Shown here one piece after another: positions 10,401 to 20,500 of a DNA stretch of 64,000 nucleotides; the stretch's first letter is position 1, and every line of letters starts with the position of its first letter. The notes beneath the pieces are model-generated. The model saw only the letters and a program-made list of their open reading frames with translations. It was not told the origin of the DNA and made no database searches. Source of the DNA: Chitinophagaceae bacterium. GTDB lineage: Bacteria > Bacteroidota > Bacteroidia > Chitinophagales > Chitinophagaceae. Both the position numbers and the translations under genes were made by a program. Where the stretch lies: assembly GCA_017307755.1 (NCBI GenBank), contig JAFKGQ010000007.1:62001-126000 (forward strand), read 5' to 3'.

Positions 10401-11586
10401 CAATACGCGGTTCCCCAGTAGTCTCCCAGGACCGTAGTCCCCTGTTCACATATACCGCGCTCCTGTCGAAGTTGATCTGTGGATGAGGTCTTTCAAAGTG
10501 GACAGACGGGAACAGAACCCGATGCTTCAATGACAAAATAGTTTTTACCAGACCGCTGAGGCCGGCTGCAGATCTCGTATGTCCGATATTCGACTTGATG
10601 GTTGAAATAGGGCAAAACCCCTTCTCTCCGGTGAACTGGTCGAACGCCATCGTAAACCCACCGACCTCGATATTATCTCCCAGTTCAGTGCCTGAACCAT
10701 GCGCTTCGATAAATCCTATACGTCTTGGATCAATGCCGGCTTTTTCCCAGGCCTTTTTAATTACTTCCGCCTGGGCCTGGCTGTCCGGCGCCGTGAGACT
10801 GGCTGAACGGCGGGCATTACAGTTGGTGGCAGACCCTTTGATCACCGCGTGAATGATATCCCCATCCGCCAATGCTTTTTGAAGAGGCTTTAACAGGACA
10901 CAAACAACAGCTTCCCCATGCGACATACCCCTGGCCGCCGCCGAAAAGGCTTTTGATCTGCCGTCCGGAGAGTCCAGCCCCAGTCCTGCGCCTTCTTTAT
11001 AAGGAAAAAGATAGAGGTTTGCCGCACATGCCAATGCCAGGTCGGCATCCCCAAGAGTGAGCTCATTACAGGCAAGATGCACTGCCATCAATGAGGATGA
11101 GCAGGTGGTATCGACGACCAGGGAGTTACCCCTGAGATCGAACTGCCGGCTTAGTGTGGTCGACAAAAAAGCTTTCGTATTGCCGCTGGTAAGCGTGGGT
11201 ACAAATTCATCTGCATGTTTGTAGTATTCAAGGGCGGCATCTGCCACAAAGACCGAGGTATTGGATCTTTCAAGCGCTGCAGAGGAATAGCCCGCATTCT
11301 CGAATGTTTCGTGCGCCACTTCCAGCAATAGCCTGATATGCGGGTCCATTGTACCCGCTTCCGCGGGTGATATGTTAAAAAATGCGGCGTCGAAAAGGTC
11401 GATGTTTTCCAGGTATCCGGCGATCATATATCTTTTCCGGTTGTCCAGGGTCGTCGCTTTGATCCGTTCGTAGGAGAGCTCCCTTACACTGTCCCTGCCT
11501 GTGGACAGGTTTTGCAGCAATTGGCTGATATCTCCGGCTTCCGGAAACCTGCCGGCCATACCAATAACGGCTATGTCTGTTTGCAT
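7462..11586 (-). CDS. Hybrid PKS/NRPS protein: KS, collapsed AT, T, T, C (1374 aa)
   Basis: The N-terminal ketosynthase (about 1-415) keeps all catalytic residues: Cys in DTTCSSS (near 163), His in EAHGSGTELGD, and Lys/His in KSNIGHTRSAAG. The usual KS-AT linker follows, but residues about 500-735 are only a short remnant of an acyltransferase: the GHSxG nucleophile elbow reads KGSGK, and some 150 residues expected after it, including the second catalytic His region, are absent. The post-AT ending LPAYRFQKKRYW is intact. Two carrier domains follow (GGDS near 779, GGHS near 852), then a condensation domain (HHIITDGWS near 1049). No ketoreductase is present. It probably adds an acetate unit to the chain from the 4827-residue synthetase using malonyl supplied in trans, then condenses it with the residue loaded by the next protein. 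It is separated by 14 bases from the next NRPS gene. Confidence 0.93.
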   Translation of the reverse strand: MQTDIAVIGMAGRFPEAGDISQLLQNLSTGRDSVRELSYERIKATTLDNRKRYMIAGYLENIDLFDAAFFNISPAEAGTMDPHIRLLLEVAHETFENAGYSSAALERSNTSVFVADAALEYYKHADEFVPTLTSGNTKAFLSTTLSRQFDLRGNSLVVDTTCSSSLMAVHLACNELTLGDADLALACAANLYLFPYKEGAGLGLDSPDGRSKAFSAAARGMSHGEAVVCVLLKPLQKALADGDIIHAVIKGSATNCNARRSASLTAPDSQAQAEVIKKAWEKAGIDPRRIGFIEAHGSGTELGDNIEVGGFTMAFDQFTGEKGFCPISTIKSNIGHTRSAAGLSGLVKTILSLKHRVLFPSVHFERPHPQINFDRSAVYVNRGLRSWETTGEPRIAGVSSIGLSGTNCHVILEEAPPVVKKTDPKESRLPSFYLLPISSATGKGLSDNIKTLRDHLSRVPDADVADVSLTLAAGRNHYRHRAAILADSIPDAIARMDDILKDFQEDRNPVRSLHNLVFVFEDAITPVALLNYFDGAFDVFHHYYSALSLVWRQQITDPALADHLLFQYCFFRLLESRGITANKLLAKGSGKMITDIINNKVSPERAPELLLQYTQEATDQPSAKIASLLQQETAKGPVAFISVGAGGRIADELGRQAAIHKDCQIIRLAPELEACPFLKLLQSLYLLNYELDWTSLYKNSPGRRIELPAYRFQKKRYWLRETPRTVTNTDPSGEPFLHEVEHERSSREDLGYFQELRALWEEVLQVDNVSATDDFFLLGGDSLKATRLINRINTAYGVRLSFEDMFDFPVLRSLMNYLEGIISPEQKLLKIWKDVLKQDDLGVLDDFFEAGGHSLIANQIINRIRSWWGLEINFDDFFAHPTVRSLSSYLNDLRANPSLTSEIPQLSEQEYYEVSHAQKRLWILSQSSGGALAYNQPGVYEIRSPLDPVLLQRAFDALIQRHESLRTTFLVKDEHLVQRIHAPGDSRFKLEYLDYRGRDDAKDAALLRANQSASRSFDLEKGPLIRALLIHIGDNAYVFLLDLHHIITDGWSNGVLIHDLLVIYSALKEGRNPVLPPLRIQYKDYSVWQNQRISRGDMDIHKTYWIHQFDDPADPLELPADGKRPDVKNYRGGILEFSLGPELTQRLKDQGRQTDTTVFMLLLANLYILLYRFSGQRDITIGTPIAGRDHIELEHLIGFFANTLAFRARMEIEDKFETFLEQVKQNTLHAYAHSAYPFDLLVDQLLQDRQPGRSPLFDVMLTLQNMENEARYRGTIAGQLNVTSYETDIRVSKFDLTICVSENEGALAFLVEYDTDLFKEKTILRIKENLMVLFDLTTSLPELSIGDLRARLYQQVGNDQLEFYRTFSESNLEE

Positions 11587-11606
11587 GATAAGTGAGATTT
11601 CGGGAA

Positions 11607-12545
11607 TTATATACCCGCCAGTTCAAGATTAGCCGGAACCGCTGTTTTCCGCTTCTTCTTTTCCATTTGCTGGATAAGCGCATTTCGGACCTCTTCCACC
11701 GTAATGAGGTTCATGCACTCGTGGTTGTATGGACAAGGGTCGTACCAGAGATAGAAGTAGCAGGGAGAGCATCTCACCTTCTTATATATGTTAATGTTGT
11801 TATCATGCCCCCAGAGTCCGGGGCCTGAGTCTCCAAACAAAACGACACCGGGCAGGTCGACTGCATTGGTAGCATGCGCGATGCTCGATTCGATTCCAAC
11901 AAAAGAATCCGCATGTTTTAACATGCAAAAAGCATCCCGGATGTTTGTCTTTCCTCTCCAATCCAAAGCACCCGGCACCCGTTCTTCATCAACCCAGCCT
12001 AGCTGGATAAAGGTATATTCAGGCAGCGATTTGACCAGTGCCTCCCATTTCTCTATAGTCCAGTGATGATTTCTTGACGACCTGGAATGAACATGCATCA
12101 TCACTACATTTTTGTAGGGAGCAAGGGTCATCCTGGCCTTTTTTTCCTCCTTTTCCGTAAAGTATAGCTGCGTCTTGGGGTTGTCACTCTTGATGTTCAG
12201 GTCATCGAACATATCATACACCAGGTCCTTTATATTATAATCGTCCGGAAAAAGATGTGACGGCGTTATCCATTGAAAAAGCAGATCGTAATACTTGATC
12301 TTCTCGGTATTGAATAAGTAGGCGTACAGATGACCGGGATATCGCCACATCGCCGCTATCTTCAGCATCCTCAGAGAATCTATATATGGATTATTCAATA
12401 ATAGAGACTTGTGACTCTTCATCCTGCAGTACACTATCAATTTCCTTTCCGGATAGGTCTCCTTCAGCGTCTTAAAAACGGGCGTACAGACGATCACATC
12501 GCCGACTCCGCCACGGGTAATAATAATAATGCTATTATCATTCAT
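11607..12545 (-). CDS. GT9-family (heptosyltransferase-like) glycosyltransferase
   Basis: The 312-residue protein opens with the GT9-type ITRGGVGDVIVCTPV loop and has the C-terminal Rossmann region with GIESSIAHATNAVDLPGVVLFG, as in ADP-heptose:LPS heptosyltransferases. A Cys cluster (C-x2-C-x8-C-x5-C) precedes the C-terminus and is common in this family. Its ATG overlaps the stop of the 67-residue gene by 8 bases (ATGAATGA), so the two are probably translationally coupled. Its place between NRPS genes suggests that it glycosylates the lipopeptide or a sugar-linked intermediate. The donor sugar cannot be told from the sequence, and a cell-envelope acceptor remains possible. Confidence 0.85.
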   Translation of the reverse strand: MNDNSIIIITRGGVGDVIVCTPVFKTLKETYPERKLIVYCRMKSHKSLLLNNPYIDSLRMLKIAAMWRYPGHLYAYLFNTEKIKYYDLLFQWITPSHLFPDDYNIKDLVYDMFDDLNIKSDNPKTQLYFTEKEEKKARMTLAPYKNVVMMHVHSRSSRNHHWTIEKWEALVKSLPEYTFIQLGWVDEERVPGALDWRGKTNIRDAFCMLKHADSFVGIESSIAHATNAVDLPGVVLFGDSGPGLWGHDNNINIYKKVRCSPCYFYLWYDPCPYNHECMNLITVEEVRNALIQQMEKKKRKTAVPANLELAGI

Positions 12546-12741
12546 ATATGATCCATTTTAATTCTTTTAAAGCTGCTGATTGAGTTCTCTTTTCCAGGTC
12601 CAGGAACTGGCAGGTATTCCTTCTCCGGTCAAAAAAAGGACGCCTCAGTTCGGCCTGCATTGCATCTTCGGTAATTTTCAGCTGGGCTTCGATCTCGGCG
12701 ATCCGCGTGGCAACCTCAGCTTTGCTTCGGACTATGTTCAT
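12538..12741 (-). CDS. Small coiled-coil protein of unknown function (67 aa)
   Basis: A 67-residue protein rich in Ala, Glu, Arg and Lys, with heptad-like spacing over residues 5-40 that suggests a coiled coil; no signal peptide or catalytic motif is seen. It begins 16 bases after the carbamoyltransferase stop and overlaps the GT9 start by 8 bases. The coupling argues that it is a real gene. It could be an accessory or docking protein for the carbamoyltransferase or the GT9 enzyme; this is inference from position only. It is not an MbtH protein: the conserved Trp-rich MbtH motifs are absent. Confidence 0.7.
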   Translation of the reverse strand: MNIVRSKAEVATRIAEIEAQLKITEDAMQAELRRPFFDRRRNTCQFLDLEKRTQSAALKELKWIIYE

Positions 12742-12757
12742 ATCTCAGGAATTTAAT

Positions 12758-14491
12758 TTAGATGACTATTTCTTTACTTGCCGCCTGTCTGGTGAAGGGC
12801 GCCCTGTCGAGCCTGGTGTAAAGCGTACCTTCACACCAAACATAGTTTACCCTTCCCCATTCAGAGGCGGAAGCCACATCCGGGAAAAACCCGGAGTTCT
12901 TATAGTTGGCGCTGGTATTACAGAGTAGTGGGATCCCGCATAGCTTATCATATTCCGTCAACAATGAGAATATCGTTGCATTCTCATGCTCATTCACCGT
13001 CTGCAGCCTGGCTGTCTCATCCAGGTGACAGACTGCGGGTATCTTCTCCAACCATTCCTTTTTTACTTTATGATCGAAAAGCATGTATGGGTCCGGTATT
13101 CCCGGCTCAAAGATCCCGGCAGCTTTATGTTCCAGGCAGATGGGAGAAACAGGCCTGTAAGGCTCCCGCTCCTTCACCAGGTTAAGCACATCCTTCATAT
13201 CCGGAGAGGTCGGGTCGGCGAGGATACTCCTATTGCCCAACGCCCGGGGCCCCAGCTCCGCCCTGCCATGCAGGACGATAACAGGTTCTTTTGTATCATA
13301 TAGCAGCCTGGCCAGATCGGGGATCGTACAGGAACCCGCCTGCCACCCGGGCGCTGCCTGGTTGTCCCCCGCATCCCCCGCTCCAGGTCCGCTGTATACA
13401 CTCCATTCCAGGCTGTTCTTCCCGGCCCCGTTGAGTATCACCGCACAAGCCATACCAATGGCGCTGCCTGAGTCATTGGGAAAAGGAGGTACATACACCT
13501 GCCTGAAGAGTCCCATATTCCGTATAGCGCTGTTCCATTTGATATTGAGCGCGCACCCTCCGGCTATACAGAGATTTTCACTCTTTCTTCCGAGCCTGCT
13601 TATTTTTTTCTCCAGCTTTTGCATAAGAAGCTCCTGCAAATACGTATGGAAGGAAAGAAGAATATCCTCATCCTTATACCCCTGTCCTATTATCCTTTTT
13701 TTAAACTCATTGGCAAATACATTCGCAAATCCCATGGGCTTATCATAGCAGGTCGCATAGATGTCATCAAAATAAGCGAACAATTCCCTCCTGAGCTGGC
13801 CCATCGCCACATAAGCCATTACCTTGCCGGCTACTGAAAGATCATCCTTGGCAAATTGACCTCTGACCTTAAAAGGGCCAAAATGTTGAGAAAAAATGGT
13901 GTAAATATTCCCGATCAGCAGGAACAAGGGGCCCAGGTTCTCCGTTTTTCCGGTGTGACCTTCGACAAAATATAATCGGGGATACATCCCCCCGTCCCAT
14001 ACAAGCACATAGGCATCCTGCTGGTCTTTTGAAAAAGGACTGGTACAATATGCACTGGCGAGATGCCCGGTAACATGGAGATAACTCGAATAAGAATATT
14101 GTTTTCCCCTTATGGAAAGACCTGAAAAATTCCATGCTTCGAGCACATTGCTTTGCAATGTTCTTTCCTGGTATTGAGCAACCGCCAGCTGGCATATCCT
14201 ACCCTCATCCCGGTATTGCAGGAAATTATGGTTGTCTCCTATAGTCAACCGCGGCTGGATCGCCAATGCATCAGCATCGTATCCACCCCACCCGTCGACG
14301 ACAAATGCATCCATATCATCCGTCTTCAATCCTTCCTGTTCCAGAATATCCGCAATGATGCCCGTATCTTCGATGGCTGTATACCGGGGATTGTTGGCTA
14401 TTTTCTCCAGCTCGACGCAAAACAGGAGCTTGTTGTCATCGACAACGGCTATACTTCCGTCGTGCGTAAGTTTAATACCGCAGATAGTCAT
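12758..14491 (-). CDS. NodU/CmcH-family O-carbamoyltransferase
   Basis: The 577-residue protein has the family layout: an N-terminal Kae1/ASKHA-type domain starting MTICGIKLTHDGS and including VLVWDGGMYP and the GGCALN loop, then a C-terminal domain with GRAELGPRALGNRSILADP and CNTSANYK. Family members use carbamoyl phosphate and ATP to form a carbamoyl adenylate and then carbamoylate a hydroxyl group, often on a sugar (NodU, NovN) or an antibiotic (CmcH). It is 16 bases downstream of the 4827-residue synthetase. With three glycosyltransferases in the operon, a carbamoylated sugar or hydroxyl on the lipopeptide is the best inference. Confidence 0.9.
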   Translation of the reverse strand: MTICGIKLTHDGSIAVVDDNKLLFCVELEKIANNPRYTAIEDTGIIADILEQEGLKTDDMDAFVVDGWGGYDADALAIQPRLTIGDNHNFLQYRDEGRICQLAVAQYQERTLQSNVLEAWNFSGLSIRGKQYSYSSYLHVTGHLASAYCTSPFSKDQQDAYVLVWDGGMYPRLYFVEGHTGKTENLGPLFLLIGNIYTIFSQHFGPFKVRGQFAKDDLSVAGKVMAYVAMGQLRRELFAYFDDIYATCYDKPMGFANVFANEFKKRIIGQGYKDEDILLSFHTYLQELLMQKLEKKISRLGRKSENLCIAGGCALNIKWNSAIRNMGLFRQVYVPPFPNDSGSAIGMACAVILNGAGKNSLEWSVYSGPGAGDAGDNQAAPGWQAGSCTIPDLARLLYDTKEPVIVLHGRAELGPRALGNRSILADPTSPDMKDVLNLVKEREPYRPVSPICLEHKAAGIFEPGIPDPYMLFDHKVKKEWLEKIPAVCHLDETARLQTVNEHENATIFSLLTEYDKLCGIPLLCNTSANYKNSGFFPDVASASEWGRVNYVWCEGTLYTRLDRAPFTRQAASKEIVI

Positions 14492-14507
14492 ATTGTTTTT
14501 TTAGATC

Positions 14508-17500
14508 TTACAATTCGATCACGCTTATTTCTTTCGTGTTATCCGTCTCCGGCCTGTCACCCTCCCGCAACAGATGTGCAAGCTCTTTTATGGTGGGATG
14601 GCTGAATATCTGGTATATTTCCAGGTTGCCGGGATAGTCTTTCCGGATACGTTGATGCAGTTGTATCACCTTCATTGAATTTCCTCCAATCTCAAAGAAG
14701 TTGTCATGGATGCCGACGTCCCTGTAATCCAGTAATTCCTCCCAAATGCCGGCCAGCTCTCTTTCCAATGTATCACCGGCCTGAACATAGTTCCCGGAAC
14801 CTCTCAGGGCGGCCGTCGCAGGATCCGGCAACTGCCGTATATCTGTCTTTCCATGTTCGTTCAGTGGCATGGAAGGCAAAGGGATAAACCATGATGGCAT
14901 CATATAGGCAGGCAGTCGTCTCTCCAGAAAGGATTTTATTTCACCTAATTCCATTGAAGCATTGCTGACAAAATAGGCGGCTAACCGGGAATCTCCTGAA
15001 GGATCTTCGTGCGCAACCACTACCGTGCTTTGAATGTCCCTATGGCCTGTCAAGGCATTCTCTACCTCCGCCAGCTCTACCCGGTGACCACTGACCTTCA
15101 CCTGCCGGTCCATCCGGCCCAGGAAGTCAATGGAACCATCCGGGAGCCATTTCCCCAGATCACCCGTACAATAAAGCCTGCCTTCTCCATAAGGGTTATC
15201 GATAAATCTTTCCCGGGTAAGCGCTTCATCATAAAGGTATCCCCGGGCAAGGCCTCCGCCTCCTATGCATATTTCGCCGGCAACACCGACGGGGACGATC
15301 TCCCTGTTCTTATCCAGTAAATATACTTCCGTACCGGGTAAAGGTTTTCCAATATTTGCAACGCCCGGCATCCCGGGCGAAGTGATGCAAAACGTGGAAT
15401 CAACTGTCGCTTCCGTAACCCCATAGACATTGATCAGCCGGCTTCTTTCTCCCAACAGCTCATAATACCGGCGGATAACCTCCCTGCCAAGTCTTTCGCC
15501 GCCGGCCAGGGTATAAGCCGGGAATCTGTCTTTATGCCGTATCTCAGGAAGTATATAAGCCAGGTATCCCGGCGTGCAATCCCAGACATCGATCTTCCGC
15601 GCTTCAAGCTCCGCCTCAAGAGCCTTGGGATCTCTGTGCACCTCATCTGTCACCATGACCAGGGTTGCCCCATGGAGCAGGGCGGGGAACAGCTGCTTGA
15701 CAGAAGAGTCAAAGCTGATGGACGCATTCAACAGGACAGACATCGGGCGGGGATGATGATCATATATGAGCCCCCCAAGCCAATCTGATAATTCGACTAC
15801 AGACCTGTGCTCGATCATTACAGCCTTTGGCATACCGGTCGTACCGGAAGTGTACATGACATAAGCCAGATCGGCAGCCGTATTGCACTGTTGCAGGTTG
15901 TCACCAGCCTGCTCCTGTATCTCCCGGCAATCATCCACCGGACATAGTTCGACATCCCACGGTTCTGCCGCACGACCGGTATATTTTTTTTCCGTCAACA
16001 ACAGCTTCAGACGGCTATGTTTGATCATATACCGCTGCCGCGATGCCGGATAGGACGGATCCACCGGTATATACGAAGCGCCTGATTTCAGGATCCCAAG
16101 TATAGTGACGATGAGCCTGTCAGACCTGTCCATCATCACCCCGATGGAGTCATCCGGTCTGACCTGCCGGGAATGCCGCAGAAATCCGGCAATCCTGTTT
16201 GCGGCAGTATTGATCTCACTATAGGTCAAAGCTCTTTCATCAAAATACAAAGCTTTCGCGTAAGGAGTTTTCCGGACCTGCTCTTCAAATACACTGACAA
16301 TGGTCATCTCCGGTGCTTGCCGGTGACGATTCTTCCCGAATCGCAGAAGCCGGGATCGTTCAGCATCCGGGAGATGATCCAGCTTATCCAACGGACTATC
16401 CGGATCATGTATAACGGATGACAGGATAGTTTTAAAATGCTGCTGCAATTGCTCCATCCGGTACTGGCTGAATATATCCCTGTTGTATTCCAGCCGCAGA
16501 CCCAGCCCTTCAGGAAGGTCCTCAAAGGTGACGGTGAGGTCGAATTTACTGATCCCGGAAGGCAGTTTGATCTCCTCTATTTTTATTTTATCCACCTGCA
16601 ACGCTGCATGCGGCATTCTTTCCTGGTATATGATCATGATATCGAACAAGGGCGACCGGCTGACGTCCCTTTTTATATTCAGTTCGTCAACGAGTTTGTC
16701 AAAGGGATAGTCCTGGTGCTCCAGTACAGACAGTACAGTGGATCGTACCTGCTGCAAAAGACCGGCAAAGCTTGCTTTCCCGTCCAGCTTCGTACGGATC
16801 GTCAGTGTATTAACATAGAACCCTATCTGTTCTTCAAGATCTGTCTGCCATCTGCCGGATGCAGGCGTCCCTATCAGAATATCCTCCAGCCCCGTATATC
16901 GGTACAACAATGCATTCAGAGAGGCTACCAGCAACATGTAAACTGTTGCATTATATCTGGCCGCCAGGGAAGCAAGAGACGACCCTACATCCAAAATTGT
17001 ATATAGCTCCCCTCCATGATAAGTCTTTACAGCAGGACGGGGCTTGTCGGCAAGAAGATCCATCGGCCGGAGATCGCCGGCCAGTTGCCCTTTCCAAAAA
17101 ACACTTTGCTGCATGAACCAGGGACTGGTTTCCTGGTCATGACGCCAGGCTGCATAATCTTTATATTGAAAGGAAAGCGGGGTTACTACCACCCTTTCCC
17201 CGTTTTCCAGACGCCGGTAATAATCTATCACCTCACGCACGATCACAGCCATGGACCAGCCGTCCGACACGATATGGTGCATGACGACGGCAAAAAAGAA
17301 CCGGCCCTCCTCAAATTGGACAACTTTGAGCGCAATAAGCGGACCTTTTTGAAGATCGAACTGTTTGCCTGTGAAGCGGGTTGCCTTGACAAGTGCAACA
17401 TTTTCCGCGTCGCCGGCGATACGACAGTCCTCATAGTCCGGCATCGGCTGATCGGCCGGGTGCGGCCTCTGTCTGATCTCCCCGTTTACAGCAATAAAAG

Positions 17501-20500
17501 AGGTTCGCAGGATCTCATGCCTTTCAGCCAGCAGACCATACGCCTTGTGAAGCGTATCCATCGACAGAGGCCCTTCGATACGATAAACACCGGTCATGTT
17601 ATAAGCAATATTGCCCGGATCCATCTGGTCGAGCATCCACACTCGCCGTTGCATATGCGTAGACGCATAATGCTCCTGCTCTTCCACCGCTGTGATCTCT
17701 GTAACGGCTGTTTTTCCGGACCGTCCGATAACGATCGCCATCTTCTCGATGGTAGGATGAATAAAGATCTCTTTCAACGCAAGCTTTACGCTAAAAGCCT
17801 TGTTTATCCTTGAAAGGACCCTGGCGGCAAGAATAGAATGACCACCCAGGGTAAAAAAATTATCCCTGACACCAACCTTGTCTTTCTCCAACACCTCCTC
17901 CCAGATACCCGCCAATGCCATTTCCACCGGATTACGGGGAGAAAGATGAGCAACGGCTCCCACCGGCTCCGCATACTGTAACAATGCTTTCCGGTCGATC
18001 TTCCCGTTAGGCGTCAACGGGTAGCTTTCCAATGCTACGGTCCTCGTCGGTATCATATAGGCGGGAAGATAACGTTCCAGATGCTGTACGATCTTTTCAT
18101 GCGTCCCCGTCCCTGTAAAAAAGGCCATCAGCTGAAGGCCGTTGCCGGGCACAGCAGCCGGTACGACCAGCGATTTCTCTATCCCGCTCAGCTGATCGAG
18201 TACAACCTCTATTTCCCGGGGTTCTATCCTGTATCCCCTGATCTTCAGTTGATCGTCCTTTCTCCCCAGGAACTCCAGGTTGCCATCGGGGGACCACCGC
18301 CCCCAGTCGCCCGTACAATAGAGTTTCTCACCGGGCACAAAGGGATTATCGACAAATCTTTCCGCAGTGAGCTCCGGCTTGTTAAGATACCCCCCCGTCA
18401 ACCCATCTCCCGCAATACAGATCTCTCCTTTTACGAATGGGGGCGCAAGCTGTCTTTCCTTGTTCAGGATATATACACGCGTATATTGCACCGGTCTGCC
18501 GATGAAGACAGTGCCGGTATTATTGTCAAATTGGTAACAGGTACTGTAGGTGGTATCTTCGGAAGGGCCATACAGGTTACGGAACCTGATCTTCTCCGTA
18601 TCCATGCGATCCCGGAGCCTGTCAGGTATCGCCTCTCCCGCCATATTGATCGAAACGACATTGGAAAGGTCCGCTTTATCCTTTAACAACCTTTCAACAA
18701 CACCGGGTACCGTATTGATCAGCACATTCCTGTCTGCGGCCAGGCATTCCTCTATTTGTAATCCCGAATCCAGGATGCGGACAGGCTTTCCAATACTCAG
18801 CGGGAACAGCATTTCAAAAACCGACAGATCAAAGCAATAGGAAGTGGGAGCATATAAGATCCCAAGATCATCATCCCTGAATTCCGTTGCAGCCCAGTCC
18901 ACCAGCGCAGCAACATTCTTATGTGTGACAGGAATACCCTTGGGGCGTCCCGTAGATCCGGAGGTATAGATGATATAGGCGATATCCCCCGGATTATTTT
19001 CCTTACGATCCTTTACTCTCGTATCTCCGGCGCCTGGCTCAGACAATTGATCCGGGAACATACAGATGACGGTGTCGTCAAACCGGTGTCTGTACTTCTC
19101 TTCCGTCAGTACTATTTTAAGCGCGCAATCATTGACTACGTATTGATTCCGTTCTGCCGGATAAGCCGGATCCAGCGGTACATAGCCCGCGCCCGACCTG
19201 AGAATGCCCAGCAGCGCGACCAACATGCTTTCCGAACGATCCATCATCAGTCCTACCAGGTCATTGGCGCCAACACCAAAGACCTCCGCCAAGTGGTCCG
19301 CCACCAAGTCGGCTTTCCTGTTGAGATCGCGGTAATTCAGTTCCCGTTCTCCGTAAACAACAGCCCTGCTGTCAGGATGAAGTAAAGCCTGCTCTTCGAT
19401 AAGGCTGGTAACGGACTTTCTCCAGGTGAACCGGTCTGCCGGTCCTCCCAGCATCTGCAGCCGTTCCTGCTGCGAAAGTATATTCAGACAGGCGACGGGA
19501 CGCTGTGGGCCGTTCAGGGCCTCCTGAAGTATATTCCTGTAATGGGTAAGCATCCCCCGCACCTTTTCCTGTGTAAAAAGGTCGGTGCAGAATTCCAGCA
19601 CGAGGTCAAGGCTTTTACCCGTATCAAAAACATAGAGGGTCAGATCGAATTTGCTGGAAGCTGCCGGCATGAATATCCGTTCCGTTTGTAACCCTTCAAT
19701 ACGGGGATCCATCCGGTCACCCAATGAAATATCCTCCATCGCCAGCATGACATCGAACAGAGAAGACCGGCTCAGATCCCGTTCAGGACGGAGTATCTCC
19801 ACGAGGTTATCGAACGGGAATCGCTGATGACCGAAAGATTCGATGACTACCTGCCGGGTCTTCTCCAGCAGCATGCTGAAAGAATCCATACCCGAGAAAG
19901 ATATCCTTAAGGGGAGAGTATTGATATAACATCCCACCTGCCCTTCGAGCCCCTGGTCCTCCCTGCCTGTGACAGGAGTACCGATGACCATATCTTCCTG
20001 GCCTGTATAATGATATAAAAGGATCTCATAGGCCGCCATCATGACCATGAAGACCGTTGCTCCGCTGCGCCCGGCAAATTGACGAAGCTCATTCGCCAGG
20101 GCTGCATCGATGGTCAGATGAAAAGAGTCTCCCCTGGCGCTCCGGACGGAAGGACGGGCAAGATCCGCCGGCAATTCCAATACAGGGATCTCATCCCTGA
20201 ATACCCGTAGCCAATGATCCCGGTCCGCACTCAATGCATCGCCGGACAGCCTGGCATTCAGATAGTGCGCATAATCTTTATATTGAAAAGGCAACGCTGG
20301 TAAAAGATCGCTTTTGCCATTCATAGAAGCATTGTATAGAACAGCCAGTTCATTGATCAGAACAGATAAAGACCAGCCGTCCGAAATAATATGATGCAGG
20401 GTAAGGAAGAGTATATAGGAATGGGTTTCGATCTGCAGCAGCTTCGCTCTGAAAAGGGGACCATGCTCCAGGTCAAAGGGCCTTTTTTGTTCCTGCATAG

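Noticed and set aside
7462..11586. A functional cis acyltransferase in the KS protein
   Set aside because: The nucleophile elbow is altered and the region is about 150 residues too short to hold the AT core.
12538..12741. The 67-residue protein as an MbtH-like NRPS partner
   Set aside because: It lacks the conserved Trp-rich MbtH signature and is dominated by charged coiled-coil residues.
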